Part shown: piece after piece, positions 46,676-57,838 of the stretch
Layout of the letters: each line of letters begins with the position of its first letter
How positions within the stretch are numbered: position 1 is the stretch's first letter
Source: Benincasa hispida
Lineage: Eukaryota > Streptophyta > Magnoliopsida > Cucurbitales > Cucurbitaceae
Reading direction: 5' to 3'
NCBI RefSeq assembly: GCF_009727055.1
Contig: NC_052359.1
Location: forward strand, 16,965,408-17,029,407
Length of the DNA: 64,000 bases
The notes under the pieces: model-generated
The model's input: only the letters and a program-made list of their open reading frames with translations
What the model was told of the DNA's origin: nothing
Databases searched by the model: none
Translations under genes and position numbers: made by a program

Positions 46676-47754
46676 TGATGAATTGTAAATGTGATGCGAT
46701 TATGTTGTATGATTGCGGTGATGAATTATGCGTTGCACGTGCAAGTTTTCCTAGTAAAACCCAAGTATAAATCTCACTAGGTTTCCTGGTAAGTCCAGGG
46801 TCGAACACAGGGACTATTGAGTTACTATGCGACAGTAAATTTGATTCCTTTGCGGTGGAAAAAACAAATAAGTGGATGGTGTTTTGTTTTAAGTATATTT
46901 CCTATGCGACGGATTCAAGTGAAGAGTTGATAAAATAGAGAATTACAAGAGTATGCGATGAACGGGTTGAGAAGGGATTTAGCTAACACTTTCTAAGATT
47001 GCATTCAAGTTATGCGATCAAGCTACACACACACAACATGTCATCTCTCAATACGAATGCCATAGTTCCTATTTCTAGAACGCATGCGATGTATACGATA
47101 ATGTCGATAGGACTTATGTCTAAGCCTCTATTCTTGTCTACGCGATGATGAATGATGCACACATACACAAGGTGACCACATACTATCATATCCTATTTCT
47201 AGGGTGCATGCGATGTGTAATAGCAAATAGAACTTATGTCTAAGTTTCTATCTCTTGCTTATCTAGTTCTAATCTGACTCTTTCTAGCTGAGATTCTAGC
47301 CTAACTGTCTCAAGTCTAGATTCTTTCTTTAGACTACTCTCTCAAGTATCTCTAAAGGGTGAATGATGCATATATAAGACAAGATGATCGCATAAAATGT
47401 AGCTTTTTGGTCATGCTAGCTAAGTACTTCTCAATCCATTCGGAAATTTAGCTACTCATGCGAAGTAAGGAGAGATTGAACATAAGTTGAAATGAAATTT
47501 CCATTGTTTATAAATTAGATGTAGAATGTAGAATAACAATAAGAATGTAGAGATAAGAAGCCCAGTAGCAATGTCTTGCTTCCCCTGGCCTTTTACACTG
47601 TTTCTTCACTTCAACTCTGCCCAGATGAATATCCTTGCTTTCGCAAGTGTTGGCCCTTTCTCCTTTTGTAGCACTTCTTGGTAGTCTTTCGAGCTATCCA
47701 AGAATGATCTCTCAGCGTCTTCTTTTCTTCGCTCATCTCCGTCCTCTAAGTATG
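46676..47754 (-). mobile_element. Outer part of the Athila-like 3' LTR
   Basis: The + strand opens TGATGAATTG and matches 62320-62805 closely (GGTTTCCTGGTAAGTCCAGGG; CAAGTTTTCCTAGTAAAACCC). The matching continuation after the chromovirus is 53252-53854. The two parts add to about 1.68 kb, close to the 1.7-kb solo LTR at 57839-59543. Confidence 0.8.
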
Positions 47755-48244
47755 TGTAAGGCCATAAATAATATATACTTATAAAAGGAGGGGTAAAAAG
47801 GGAAATGACACAACAACCAATGATGACCAAGGAAAGAATGTGGGGAGAGAAGATGGAGAGGACCACGAGGCTGTTACAAAAGGGCAGGGATTGTACTGAA
47901 GGAGGCAGGAAAAGAATTGGCTGAAAGTGAGAAGGCTTTTGGTGAGGAGAGAAGTGTTCAACTCTCTCTAAGCTGCTGGGGTGTCCTTGCTTGTATTTTC
48001 TTCTTTCGGAGGGACAGGGGAGATTCATTTTGGGGGAGAGGTTTGCTCTATTTTGGGGGAAAGAACGAGTGGGACTGGTGGAATGACTGTATCGAGACGT
48101 TCTTTTAGAAGAAATCGTTTATAAATAAAAGCAAGGAGTAGTAAAGCTTCATTTCTATCGTCTTCATCCTTTCTTGTTCTCTGTTTTTCTCTTCATCTGG
48201 TTTGTTGCTCTTTTATTCCGACTTGCAGAGGTTAAAAGCTTACG
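47755..48244 (+). mobile_element. 5' LTR of the chromovirus (490 bp)
   Basis: It starts TGTAAGGCCATAAAT and ends AAAAGCTTACG, the final A having changed to G. By hand comparison with the 3' LTR I count about 28 substitutions and one single-base indel, roughly 6% divergence. A TATA-like TTTATAAATAAAAGC at about 48117-48131 is likely the promoter. Confidence 0.92.
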
Positions 48245-48246
48245 AG

Positions 48247-48258
48247 TGGTATCAGAGC
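48247..48258 (+). other. Primer-binding site TGGTATCAGAGC
   Basis: Two bases after the 5' LTR lies TGGTATCAGAGC, complementary to the 3' end of plant initiator tRNA-Met, the primer used by many plant LTR elements. Confidence 0.9.
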
Positions 48259-48285
48259 CGCTTCATCTTGGGGCGTACGCGGGCG

Positions 48286-49200
48286 ATGGCTTAGAAATAA
48301 ATAGAGGAAAGGCTGGAAAAGAATGAGAGGGAAGTATTTAAGATGAAAGAAATGTTGCTGGGTCTGTGTAAGAACATCGAGAAGTTGACAGAGGAGATGA
48401 GAGAAAGTAATGCGGCTCGGAAAGCTGAGGAGTCGGGCGTGTCTGATGGGAGGAGGATGAAAATGAAAGGGAAGGCATGAAACCAAGTCGACCCCCAGCA
48501 ATGGAGGAGGGGGATCCGATAAAAGCAAGTACAAAAGGCTGGAAATACCAATTTTCGCTGAAGAGAACCCGAAGTCTTGGGTGTACAGGGCAGAGCACTA
48601 TTTTGAAATCCACAAGCTGTCTGATCAAAAGAAGGTTAAGGTCACGGTCATCAGCTTTGGGTCGGAGGAAGTGGACTGGTTTCAATGGAGCCACAACCGG
48701 AGACCTATTAATACATGGCAGGAGTTGAAAAGAAGGATGTTTGAATACTATAGACCGACCGAAGAAGGTAGCTTGGGCGCGAGGTTGTTGAGGATAAAGC
48801 AAGAAGGATCCTATGCGGACTACGTGAAGAAATTTGTCACGTATTTGGCACCCCTACCCCACCTGGCTGAAAAAGTTCTCAAAGATTCATTCGTAAATGG
48901 ACTGGAACCAACCTTGAGTTCCGAAGTGATCAGTAGAAAACCAACCACCCTGGAGGAATGTATGTATGAAGCCCAACTGGTGAGCGACCACAATGTGGCC
49001 TTGAAGATAGCTTTAGCATATCTAGGGGTTGCTGGGCATTGAAAAAGGAATCCCAAGGGAAAGAGAACTCAATGCTGAAGAGCGAGAAGAGCCTGGATAC
49101 ATAAGGGACCAAACGGATCACCTTACTTGTGAAGAGCAACTTCATGAAGAAGAAGCCACCAATGAAATGTCTTTCAGACAGTGAGTTTCGTGAACTGCTG
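48286..49200 (+). pseudogene. Chromovirus gag, broken
   Basis: Codons for a charged N-terminal region (EERLEKNEREVFKMKE...) begin near 48300 and pass several frame changes. The best-preserved part, 48581-49042, reads YRAEHYFEIHKLSDQKKVKVTVISFG.EEVDWFQW then ..TWQELKRRMFEYYRPTEEGSLGARLLRIKQEGSYADYVKKFV and ..LKDSFVNGLEPTL, a retrotransposon Gag domain. A Cys-rich CCHC-like knuckle with decayed spacing (LCFHYNEKYSPEHRCKLKE, about 49210-49265) follows. Confidence 0.8.
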
Positions 49201-49429
49201 GACAAGGGACTATGCTTTCATTATAATGAGAAATACAGCCCAGAACATCGATGCAAGTTGAAGGAGAACTGAGAACTGTTGTTATTCATTACCAATGATA
49301 GTGAAGAAACCACCCTGGAGTAGGAGGAAAGGGGGGAGCCGCGGGAAGAAGAAGAAATAGAGGAAACGGTCGAAATTGTTTTGAGGTTGATATATGACCT
49401 ATCAGCCCGGGGGACGATGAAGCTAAGAT

Positions 49430-49870
49430 GGAAAATGAAGGGGAAGAAAGTAGTGGTGCTGATCGACTGTGGAGCCACACATAATTTTGTGCACAAAAGG
49501 TTAGTAGACAAGCTGAAAATGCCAATGAATAGGAAGAGCTTCTCTGTAGTAATCTAGAATAGGGATGCTAGAGGGGGAGGGGTTTGCAAGGCGAATGAAC
49601 TTAAGCTACCCAACCTTAGTGTTAAGGCCGATTTCCTAGCGATAGATTTGGAACAAATGGATGTGGTGCTTGGGATGCCTTGGTTATGCACGACGGGAAT
49701 CATGGGAGTACATTGGCCATCTTTAACCATGTCGTTTCTGTCAGGGGACTCACAAGTCATTTTAAAGGGTGATCCTTCTCTAACTAAGGCAGAGGTCTCT
49801 TTTAAGACGCTCACAACATCCTGGGAAAAGGAAGACCAAGGTTTTTTTGGTAGAGTTTCAAAATTATGAG
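49430..49870 (+). pseudogene. Chromovirus aspartic protease, broken
   Basis: The frame around 49440-49500 gives GKKVVVLIDCGATHNFVH, the retroviral-type protease active site with Cys in place of the usual Ser (D-C-G-A). A TAG at about 49555 follows. The continuing sequence reads LKADFLAIDLEQMDVVLGMPWLC (abridged), then GIMGVHWPSLTMSF, the second half of the domain, and VFSKTLTTS-like codons to 49869. Confidence 0.8.
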
Positions 49871-50049
49871 TATGACAGTGAAGAAAAGAATGAAGGGAAA
49901 GAGGAGCTCGAGGAGGCAGGGGAGCTTCCACTCATGATCCGAGCCCTGTTCAAAGAAAATAAGGACATATTCGAGGAAATAAAGACACTACCACCTAAAA
50001 GAGCTGTAAACCATCGCATCTTGATGAGCGCGGATCAGAAACCGATGTA

Positions 50050-50860
50050 AGGCCATATAACTACGACCACAACCAGAAAGAAGAGATTGAGAAATTGGTG
50101 GAGGAAATGCTTAAGGCAGGAATCATCCGGCTAGGCCACAACCCATATTCTAGTCCGATCCTATTAGTGAAGAAAAAAAGATAGAGGATGGAGGTTCTGT
50201 GTCGATTATAGAAAACTAAACCAAGAAACAGTGGCTAACAAGTTCCCTATACCGGTCATTGAGGAGCTGTTAGATGAATTACATGGGTCAGCAGTCTACT
50301 CTAAGTTGGATCTGAGGTCCGGGTATCAACAAATAAGGATGAATGAGAATGACATCGAGAAGACAGCCTTCCGAACTCATAAAGGTCACTATGAATTCCT
50401 TGTCATGTCGTTCGAACTCACAAACGCACCAGCCACCTTTCAATCATTAATGAACCAGGTTTTTCGTCCTTTTCTTCGTAAATTTGAACTTGTTTTCTTT
50501 GACGACATATTGGTATACAGCCCTGACCTATCAACACACGAAACACACTTGGGAGTGGTCTTCAATGTGCTTCGAGATCATAAGCTGTTTGCAAATCAAA
50601 AGAAATGCACCTTTTGCCAAGCACGAATACAATACTTAGGCCATTGGATATCACCTAATGGAGTAGAAGCTGATGATGGGAAGGTCAAAGTTATGAGGGA
50701 GTGGCCACAACCTCAGAATGTTTCTAGATTAAGAGGATTTTTGGGGCTCACGGGGTAATATAGACGTTTTGTGCAAGGGTATGGGAATATTGCAGCCCCA
50801 CTTACTAAGCTTCTCTAGAAAAACTCATTCAAATGGGGTGAAGAAGCCAATCAAGCCTTC
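50050..50860 (+). pseudogene. Chromovirus reverse transcriptase, broken upstream
   Basis: The region starts with [21 protein letters not shown] and [21 protein letters not shown] near 50055-50180; an extra base in an A run (about 50175) shifts the frame just before the FCVDYRKLN motif. The main open part, 50231-50758, holds [63 protein letters not shown] and the catalytic FFDD at 50495-50506. After a TAA at 50757 the codons continue with YRRFVQGYGNIAAPLTKLL. Confidence 0.9.
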
Positions 50861-50869
50861 ATAAATCTG

Positions 50870-51320
50870 AAACAAGCCATGGACACGGCCCCGGTCCTAG
50901 CCCTCCCATACTTCTCAAAAGGATTTGTGATAGAAACAAATGCATCGGGAACCGGCTTAGGGGCTGTTCTGTCCCAAGACTCAAAGCCTATAGCATATTT
51001 CAGTAAAAAATTATCAGCAAGGGCCCAAGGAAAGTCTATTTATGAAAAAGAGTTGATGGCAGTAGTTCTAGTAGTACAAAAATGGAGGCATTATTTGTTG
51101 GGAAGAAAATTCCCAGTGATCTCAGATCAGAAGGCATTGAAATTCTTGATAGAGTAGGGCGAAGTGCAGCCCCAGCTCCAACGGTGGCTAACCAAGCTAC
51201 TTAGATATGATTTTGAAATCCTATACCAACCGGGGTTACAAAACAAAGTCGCAGATCCCTTGTCAAGAGTGTGGGCACAAGGGGAATTGAGTGCACTATC
51301 AACACCAACTATTATAGATA
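50870..51320 (+). pseudogene. Chromovirus RNase H, catalytic Asp changed
   Basis: The frame 50879-51157 reads PVLALPYFSKGFVIETNASGTGLGAVLSQD then PIAYFSKKLS...IYEKELMAVVLVVQKWRHYLLGRKF and SDQKALKFLIE. The first catalytic Asp (normally ETDAS) is Asn in ETNAS, so the nuclease would be inactive. After a TAG at 51155 it continues as QRWLTKLLRYDFEILYQPG and KVADPLSR. Confidence 0.85.
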
Positions 51321-51469
51321 TTGAAGTTGTTTTGAAAGAAGTAGAAGAAGATGAGGAACTACAGAAAATCATCACCCTTATGAGGGAAAATCCAGAGGGG
51401 ATACCGAGGTATAAATGGCAACATGACCGATTGACCTACAAGGACAGGTTAGTGCTATCCAAAAAATCT

Positions 51470-52200
51470 AGTTTAATTCCTTCACTATTGCATACATTCC
51501 ATGACTTGGTGTTAGAGGGACACTCGGGATTCCTGAGAACTTACAAGAGAATTAATGGAGAGCTATATTGGCAGGGAATGAAATCTGATGTAAAGAAGTA
51601 TGTGAAGGGTGTGAAATATGCCAAAGAAACAAGTTCGAGACCCTTACACCAACAGGCTTACTTCAACCACTCCCTATTCCATATATGATATTGGAGATTG
51701 GAGCATGGATTTCGTGGAAGGGTTAGCAAAGGCCGAAGGGTATGATGTTATAATGGTTGTGGTAGATCGCTTGAGTAAGTATGCACATTTCACCCCTCTC
51801 AAACACCCTTTTTTAGTAAAGAAAGTAGCAGAAATTTTTATTTAGGAAGTAGTGAGACACCATGGAGTACCTTTGTCTATTTTGACTGATAGAGATAAAA
51901 TCTTCGTGAACAATTTTTGGAAGGAGATGTTTACAACGATGGGAACGAAACTTAAAAGAAGTACATCATTCCATCCTCAAACTAACAGACAAACGGAGAG
52001 GGTAAACCGTTGTTTAGAGACTTACTTGCATTGTTTCTGTAATGAACAACCGAGAAAATGGAACAAATGGATAGCATGGGCCGAATTATGGTACAACACA
52101 ACCTTCCATATATCAATCAAGACCACTCCTTTTTCAGGCTGTTTATAGGAGACCACCCCCACCTTTCATCACTTATAAGGACAGAAAGACCTTCAACAAC
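51470..52200 (+). pseudogene. Chromovirus integrase, broken
   Basis: The N-terminal zinc-binding part (HTFHDLVLEGHSGFLRTYKRI then YWQGMKSDVKKYVKGVKYAKE) has Val-Lys-Tyr where the CEVC Cys pair is expected, so the HHCC site is damaged. After a frame change at about 51690 the core reads WSMDFVEGLAKAEGYDVIMVVVDRLSKYAHF (first Asp) and [15 protein letters not shown] (second Asp), then [19 protein letters not shown] with the catalytic Glu. A TAG at 51843 and changes near 52145 interrupt it. Confidence 0.85.
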
Positions 52201-52229
52201 ACCGTGGAATAGTAGTTACAAGAGTGGGA

Positions 52230-52762
52230 CTTAGCACTCAATGCCTTGAAGGAAAATTTGGCCATAGCTCAGAATCGAATGAAGAAGCAAGCCGATAAAC
52301 ATAGGAGAGAATTGAGCTTTGAGGTTGGAGAAGAGGTATACTTGAAATTGAGACCTTACCGATAGGAAACATTGGCAAAAAGAAGATGTGAGAAGCTGGC
52401 ACGAGGTTCTATGGACCTTATAGAATAACTGAACGAGTGGGAGAAGTAGCCTACAGATTAGACTTGCCACCAGAAACTGAAATACATAACGTATTCCATA
52501 TCTCTCAGCTTAAGAAGAAGCTAGGACAAAGCCAACAGATCCAACAACACCCTCCTATGTTGACTGAGGAGTTTGAGCTGCAAACTGCACCTGAGACTGT
52601 TTTGGGAATACAATGGAATGGAGATATGGTAACACAAGAGTGGTTGGTCAAATGGAAGGGGATGTCCGAAAATGAAGCGACTTGGGAAGATGTTCGAGTC
52701 TTGAATCAACAATTCCCACATTTCAACCTTGAGGACAAGGTTCATTTCGAGAAGAGATGTAT
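52230..52762 (+). pseudogene. Chromovirus integrase end with chromodomain
   Basis: Codons for RMKKQADKHRRELSFEVGEEVYLKLRPYR precede a frame change near 52365. The open part 52437-52906 reads VAYRLDLPPETEIHNVFHISQLKK, the integrase C-terminal signature, then VLGIQWNGDMVTQEWLVKWKGMSENEATWEDVRVLN..FP.FNLEDKV at about 52590-52740: a chromodomain with the W.VKWKG...ATWE core. The frame runs on into the 3' LTR and stops at 52905. Confidence 0.88.
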
Positions 52763-53251
52763 TGTAAGGCCACAAATAATATATACTTATAAAATGAGGG
52801 GTAAAAAGGGAAATGACACAACAACCAATGATGACCAAGGAAAGAATGTGGGGAGAGAAGATGGAGGGGACCACGAGGCTGTTACAAAAAGGCAGGGATC
52901 GTACTGAAAGAAGCAGGAAAAGAATTGGCCGAAAGTGAGAAGGCTTTTGGTGAGGAGAAAAGTGCCCAGCTCTCTCTAAGGTGTTGGGGTGTCCTTGCTT
53001 GTATTTTCTTCTTTTAGAGGGACAGAGGAGATTCAATTTGGGGGAGAGGTTTGTTCTATTTTGGGGAAAGAACGAGTGGGACTGGTGGAATGACTGTATC
53101 GAGAGGTTCTTTTAGAAGAAATCGTTTATAAATAAAAACAAGGAGTAGTAAAGCTTCATTTCTATCGTCTTCGTCCTTTCTTATTCTCTGTTTTTCTCTT
53201 CTTCTGGTTTGTTGCTCGTTTATTCCAACTTGCAGGGGTTAAAAGCTTACA
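52763..53251 (+). mobile_element. 3' LTR of the chromovirus (489 bp)
   Basis: TGTAAGGCCACAAAT to AAAAGCTTACA, with both terminal dinucleotides intact. A purine-rich GAGAAGAGATG directly precedes it. Confidence 0.93.
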
Positions 53252-53854
53252 ATATGACTATGAACAGACTAACAACTAACTATCTTGTATATGATCTCTA
53301 TTCTATATCGCGAACTCCTTTAACGATGTGGCCTTTGATATTTATAGAGCTTAAGGTGAAGAAGCTTTTCTCTCTAATGATTGCAATGATGGGTGGTCAT
53401 TAAATCTCCTGCTCTGATGTGCCGATTAATGGTCACCGAAAAGTTAAGTGTACTTTCTGCAGTGTGTCGTTAACAACTTGTCAACTGAATTCGGATTCGA
53501 CCGTCATTAGCTTTCCATCCCATCATGATTTATTATGTTTTCACCTTGATGCACCGTCTTTATGCAGCCATCTTCTTGAGCAAATTCTCGTGATCGCATA
53601 TGATCGCATGACTTTGCGATCGTAATCTTTCAATGCGCGCGAACACCGAATTCCTTGGATCGCAATTTTACTTGCGCCAATGCATTTTTCCTACACAAAA
53701 TAAGTAAATTAGCTGCTTTTATGCGATGGGCGCATGCGATCACAATATTCTCAATTTAATGCTTTTGGACATGATTTTTCATATTTTTACCATCACATTC
53801 CCTTATTGTTTTACTTATTTGCGTTGTAATAACGTGCATTTCTGCCTGTTATCA
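53252..53854 (-). mobile_element. Inner part of the Athila-like 3' LTR
   Basis: On the minus strand it starts TGATAACAGGCAGAAATG at 53854 after a TAGGGGTG purine tract and continues to the chromovirus target site. It matches the truncated + strand LTR at 22289-22940. Confidence 0.85.
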
Positions 53855-55140
53855 CACCCCTAAATTCAAAACAATGCTTGTCCTTAAGCATAAATTAAAG
53901 ATTTTCTTTAGAGAGTCAGCCGCCTTTTCCCTACCTAGATTTCTCAAGGTGCCTTATTCAAATTTTATGAACCAAAATCTTCTTAATTTCTACCCTGGTC
54001 TCTTCCTAAATTATTTCTAAAACTTAGGGACCACAAGTTTAACCTTCAAAAAGACTTTACTTGTTTCCAGAACATCGCATGATTTATTTCGAAACTTTTT
54101 TTCAACCGGTGTGTTTCCAAATGATTTTTATCCTTGGGCAGTTTAGATATTCCTTTTTGTGACCTTGCACTGATCCAAATGCCTAGCCTTTGTTTTGGCT
54201 TACCCCCATGGGTGTCATACGGACATGTAACTACGAGCAAGGCGCTCTTTCTCAGCTAAACTCATGCCCATTTGGCTGCGGAGTTGCGATCACTTGATTT
54301 ATGTGTTGATCACGATTCCTACCCTCATTTTGGCTTTCCTCCCCGGGTGTCATGCGGACATCCAACTACGAGTATGATCCAATCTCAACGTTATGATTTT
54401 TTTTAAAATAAAAATGTCTAAAAGGGGCAAGGTTGAAAACTAAATACTAGTATCCCCAAATTTATACTCAGCAATGTCCTCGTTGCTAATAGACTGAAAT
54501 GACTCATGCGATGCGCTTAGGAAGTTTTGTAAAAATTATTTTGAAAGAAAGCTGGTGGACCACTAACTTCAAGAAATATTTCGTGAATTGACCATCCTGA
54601 AATTAAGTTGATTCTAGTACATGCGATGAGAAATAAAGGCATGAGTTTCATCATTGAAATCATAATTGGTATGAAAAAATTTGCGGTGACTGAATAAAGT
54701 AATCAACATTCAATGATTGCGCCAGACTAAAGAGGATGCGATGATAAAATTAGCAATGTTAAAAATGAGATGCGAGAGTGCAAAATTTGGAATAAAAAAT
54801 CAAAGAAAGATACAAGCCCCAAATTTACTCTGTTGCCCGCATCAACTGTGTTCGCATCCTACTTTGTGGCGAGTTGATTTCTTGATTGCGATGGGCTAAA
54901 TGAGCTGGCCGCGTGTTTTTAGTTTATCTTGTAGCTCCACTGCAATCGTTTACTACGATCGTTGCCGAAAATCAAGAGGATCAAAAGTATGAAATACGGA
55001 GTTGATAATTGTAAAGAGTAGTGTTTGTACAAAAAGGTAAAGTAAGTTCATGAAATAAAGATATAAAAAAGATAGTTCAAAAAATGCGTCCCTGATGAGT
55101 TTGTATCGCATATTAGCGCAGGGACTACTCATTTCTTCTT
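53855..55140 (-). mobile_element. Athila-like 3' internal region, no env-like gene
   Basis: About 1.3 kb between integrase and the 3' LTR. Athila relatives often carry an envelope-like frame here; none is open and I saw no remnant. Two TGTCAT(A/G)CGGACAT blocks (54215 and 54350) suggest a small internal repeat. Confidence 0.6.
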
Positions 55141-55143
55141 TCG

Positions 55144-56460
55144 TCAGGAATTCCTCAGGTCCATGGAGATTTTCTCGCGATGTAAGTCTCCTCTGTGATA
55201 CATCTTGACTCTTTTTCCGTTGACCTTGAATGCGTTGGTCCCTTCTTCATTGGTTAACTCAACTGCACCATGCGGGAATAATTCTTTGATTATAAATGGT
55301 CTGAACCAACGTGACTTTAATTTTTTGGGAATAATTCTTTGATTATAAATTGTATAACAACACCTTCTGTCCCACCTGGAGATTCTTTTCGCATAGTCGT
55401 TTGTCATACCAATGTTTTTTGCATTCCTTGTAGATCTTGGCATTTTCGTATGCTTGAATTCTTCATTCGTCTAGCTCGAGCAACTGAAGTTTTCTTGCCT
55501 TCCCTGCAGTCTTCAAATTAAAATTGAGCTTATTCACTGCCCACAGTGCTTTGTGCTCCAATTCCAGCGATAAGTGGCATGCCTTCTCAAACACCAGCGC
55601 ATACGGGGACATTCCTATTGGTGTTTTATAGGCGGTCATGTATGCCCACAAGGCATCGTCCAGCTTCATGGCCTAATCTTTGTGTAAAGGATTCACCACT
55701 TTCTTTAAAATCAGTTTGATTTCCCTATTAGACATCTCGACGTGGTCGTTTGTTTGTGGATGGTATGTGGTGGCGACCTTATGGTGGATATTATACTTGA
55801 GCAATAGTTTTTATGATGCCATTGACAAAGTGGGAGCCTTCATCACTTATTATGGCATGTGGGGTGCCAAAACCAGTGAAGATATTTCTTCGTAAGAATT
55901 TTGGAGACTATCGACGCATCGCTTGCGACACATGATACTGCGTCAACCAATTTGGAAACATAATCGATGGCCAACAGAATGTACTTGTGACCATTTGATG
56001 GTGGAAATGGTCCCATGAAGTCTATGTCTTAAACGTCGAAAAGTTCCAATCCTAATATAATATTCATTAGCATCGCATTCTTCCATGAAATATTTCCCGT
56101 GCGCTGGCACTTGTCGCATCTCATAGAATAGTCTCTCGCATCCTTGAATAGAGTTGGCCAAAAATACCCGCTCTGTAACACCTTTGCTGCTGTGTGTTGA
56201 CCTCTAAAATGTTCAACATACGTAAGTCATGGCATTTTGATAGTATGCGCTGGTGAGCAGCCTCTGATACACATAGATGCAAGATCTGGTCTGACCCCCT
56301 TTTGTAAAGATTTGGCTCGTCCCAATAATAAGATTTACATTCGTGCATAAGCCGCCTCTTTTGGTAGGCTGTCTAATTTTTCGGAAATTGTTCACAGACC
56401 AGATAATTGACAATATCTGCGTACCATGGTAATTCTTCAAGTTTGAACAGTTGCTCATCT
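55144..56460 (-). pseudogene. Athila-like integrase, broken
   Basis: The N-terminal zinc region reads in pieces near 56340-56150 (HECKSYYWDEPNLYKRGSDQ, then HQRILSKCHD and, in another frame, QVPAHGKYFMEE). The core can be followed as [13 protein letters not shown] codons near 55970 and ..[44 protein letters not shown] at 55669-55540. The C-terminal part (55443-55150) reads WFRPFIIKELFPHGAVELTNEEGTNAFKVNGKRVKMYH, the usual Athila integrase end. A 24-bp phrase with AATAATTCTTTGATTATAAA is present twice (about 55278 and 55330), a local duplication that breaks the frame. Confidence 0.8.
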
Positions 56461-56589
56461 GGAAAGGTTGTGTTTAGCTCCGACTGGTTGCGTCTACTTC
56501 CAGATTTTCTAATCTTGATAGGTGGTCCGCAACTTGGTTCTCCGTCCCCTTGCGGTCAATGATTTCCATCTTGAATTCTTGGAGGAGGA

Positions 56590-57122
56590 GAACCCATCAA
56601 ATTAACCTCGGCTTTGCATCTTTCTTGGTCATGAAATATCGGGTGGTCAGTGTGAACAATTACTATGGATCCCAGCAAGTAAGCTCTAAATTTTTCTAGC
56701 GCAAAGATCACCGCAAGAAGTTCTTTTTCAGTGGTAGTGTAATTCGCTTGGGCAGGGTTCAATGTTCTACTCGCATATACGATGGGGTGTAGCATTGTTT
56801 TTTTTTTTGTTTGAGCTAGCACTGCCCCCATCACATAACCGCTAGCATCGCACATCAGCTCAAATGGCTTTGTCCAGTCAAGTGCGATCAACACAGGCAC
56901 GTTAGTTAATGTGTTCTTCGGTATCTTGAATGCATTGAGGCACTGTGTATCAAAGTCAAACGTTCTGTCAGCCTCCAGCAACGCACTCAATGGTCGAGCA
57001 ATCTTTGAAAAGTCCTTCACAAAATGACAGTAAAATCCTACATGTCCCAGGAAACTGCTGACAGCCTTCACATTAGCTGGAGATGGAAGCTTTTCAATGG
57101 CCTCAATCTTCACCTTATCCAT
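56590..57122 (-). pseudogene. Athila-like RNase H
   Basis: The open frame gives KVEAIEKLPSP-like codons (KIEAIEKLPSPANVKAVSSFLGHVGFY), then LTNVPVLIALDWTKPFELMCDASGYVMGAVLAQ, IVYASRTLNPAQANYTTTEKELLAVIFALEKFRAYLLGS and VHTDH. The first catalytic Asp (CDAS) is kept. The frame is shortened at 56556 by a change after DHPIF. Confidence 0.85.
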
Positions 57123-57190
57123 CTCCAGCCCTTCCTTGGAACTTTGTACCCGAGCACAATACCTTCATTCACCATGAAGTGGCACTTCTC

Positions 57191-57838
57191 TCAATTCAGC
57201 ACAAGATTTGTCTCTTCACGTCTTCTTAATATCTTTTCCAAGTTGTTCAAATAGACTTCATATGTTTGCCCGTAAACCGAGAAGTCGTCCATAAAAATTT
57301 CCACTGAATACTCTAGATACTCGGAGAAGATAGCCATCATGCACCTCTGGAACGTGCTCGATGCATTGCATAATCCGAACGGCATGCGGTGAAAAGCAAA
57401 CGTTCCGTGTAGGCAGGTGAATGTGGTTTTCTCTTGGTCTTCAGGAGTAATCATTATTTAGTTGTAGCCCACATACCCGTCCAGAAAATAGAAGTAATCA
57501 TTTCCTGGTAGGCAATCTAGCATCTGGTCAATAAAAGGCAAAGGGAAATGGTCCTTCTTTGTCGCCGCATTGAGTTTGCGGTAGTCCATGCAAATCCGCC
57601 AGCCGGTGACGGTCCACATTGGTATCAATTCATTATTTGCATCTAGGACTAACCGACATTCCTCCCTTCTTGGGCACACATTGCACAGGGCTGACCCACA
57701 TGCTATCGGTCATTGGGTATATGATGCCTGCGTCCAATCATTTAATTATCTCCTTTTTCATAACCTCCTTCATCGCAGGGTTCAGTCTGCGTTGAGGTTT
57801 GATAGACCCTTTTTGGTTTTCTTTGAGATATGTCTTGT
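57191..57838 (-). pseudogene. Athila-like reverse transcriptase, split by frame changes
   Basis: From the solo-LTR junction at 57838 the codons run NPAMKEVMKKEI..WLDAGIIYP and SMWVSPVQCVPK, then after a frame change RICMDYRKLNAATKKDHFPLPFIDQMLDCL.GN.YF.FLDGY.GYN. A TAA near 57455 precedes ITPEDQEKTTFTCLHGTFAFHRMPFGLCNASSTFQRCMMAIF and the catalytic FMDD at 57284-57295. Domain order is normal, and apart from stops the catalytic residues remain. Confidence 0.88.

Larger units (their letters stand above)
47755..53251 (+). mobile_element. Chromodomain-carrying Ty3/gypsy retrotransposon, full length but mutated (5.5 kb)
   Basis: LTRs at 47755-48244 and 52763-53251 flank gag, protease, reverse transcriptase, RNase H, integrase and a chromodomain. 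Flanks gtatg (47750-47754) and atatg (53252-53256) form a target-site duplication with one mismatch. It lies inside the LTR of the Athila-like element, in the opposite orientation. The coding frame is broken in at least eight places. The chromodomain marks it as a chromovirus; the clade (Reina-like is possible) was not settled. Confidence 0.92.

Noticed and set aside
48232..48802. Overlapping minus-strand open frames up to 154 residues
   Set aside because: They are antisense to the chromovirus gag, which has recognisable domains on +.
53855..55140. Possible envelope-like gene of the Athila-like element
   Set aside because: The region is in the right place, but no frame longer than about 65 codons and no transmembrane-like stretch was found.
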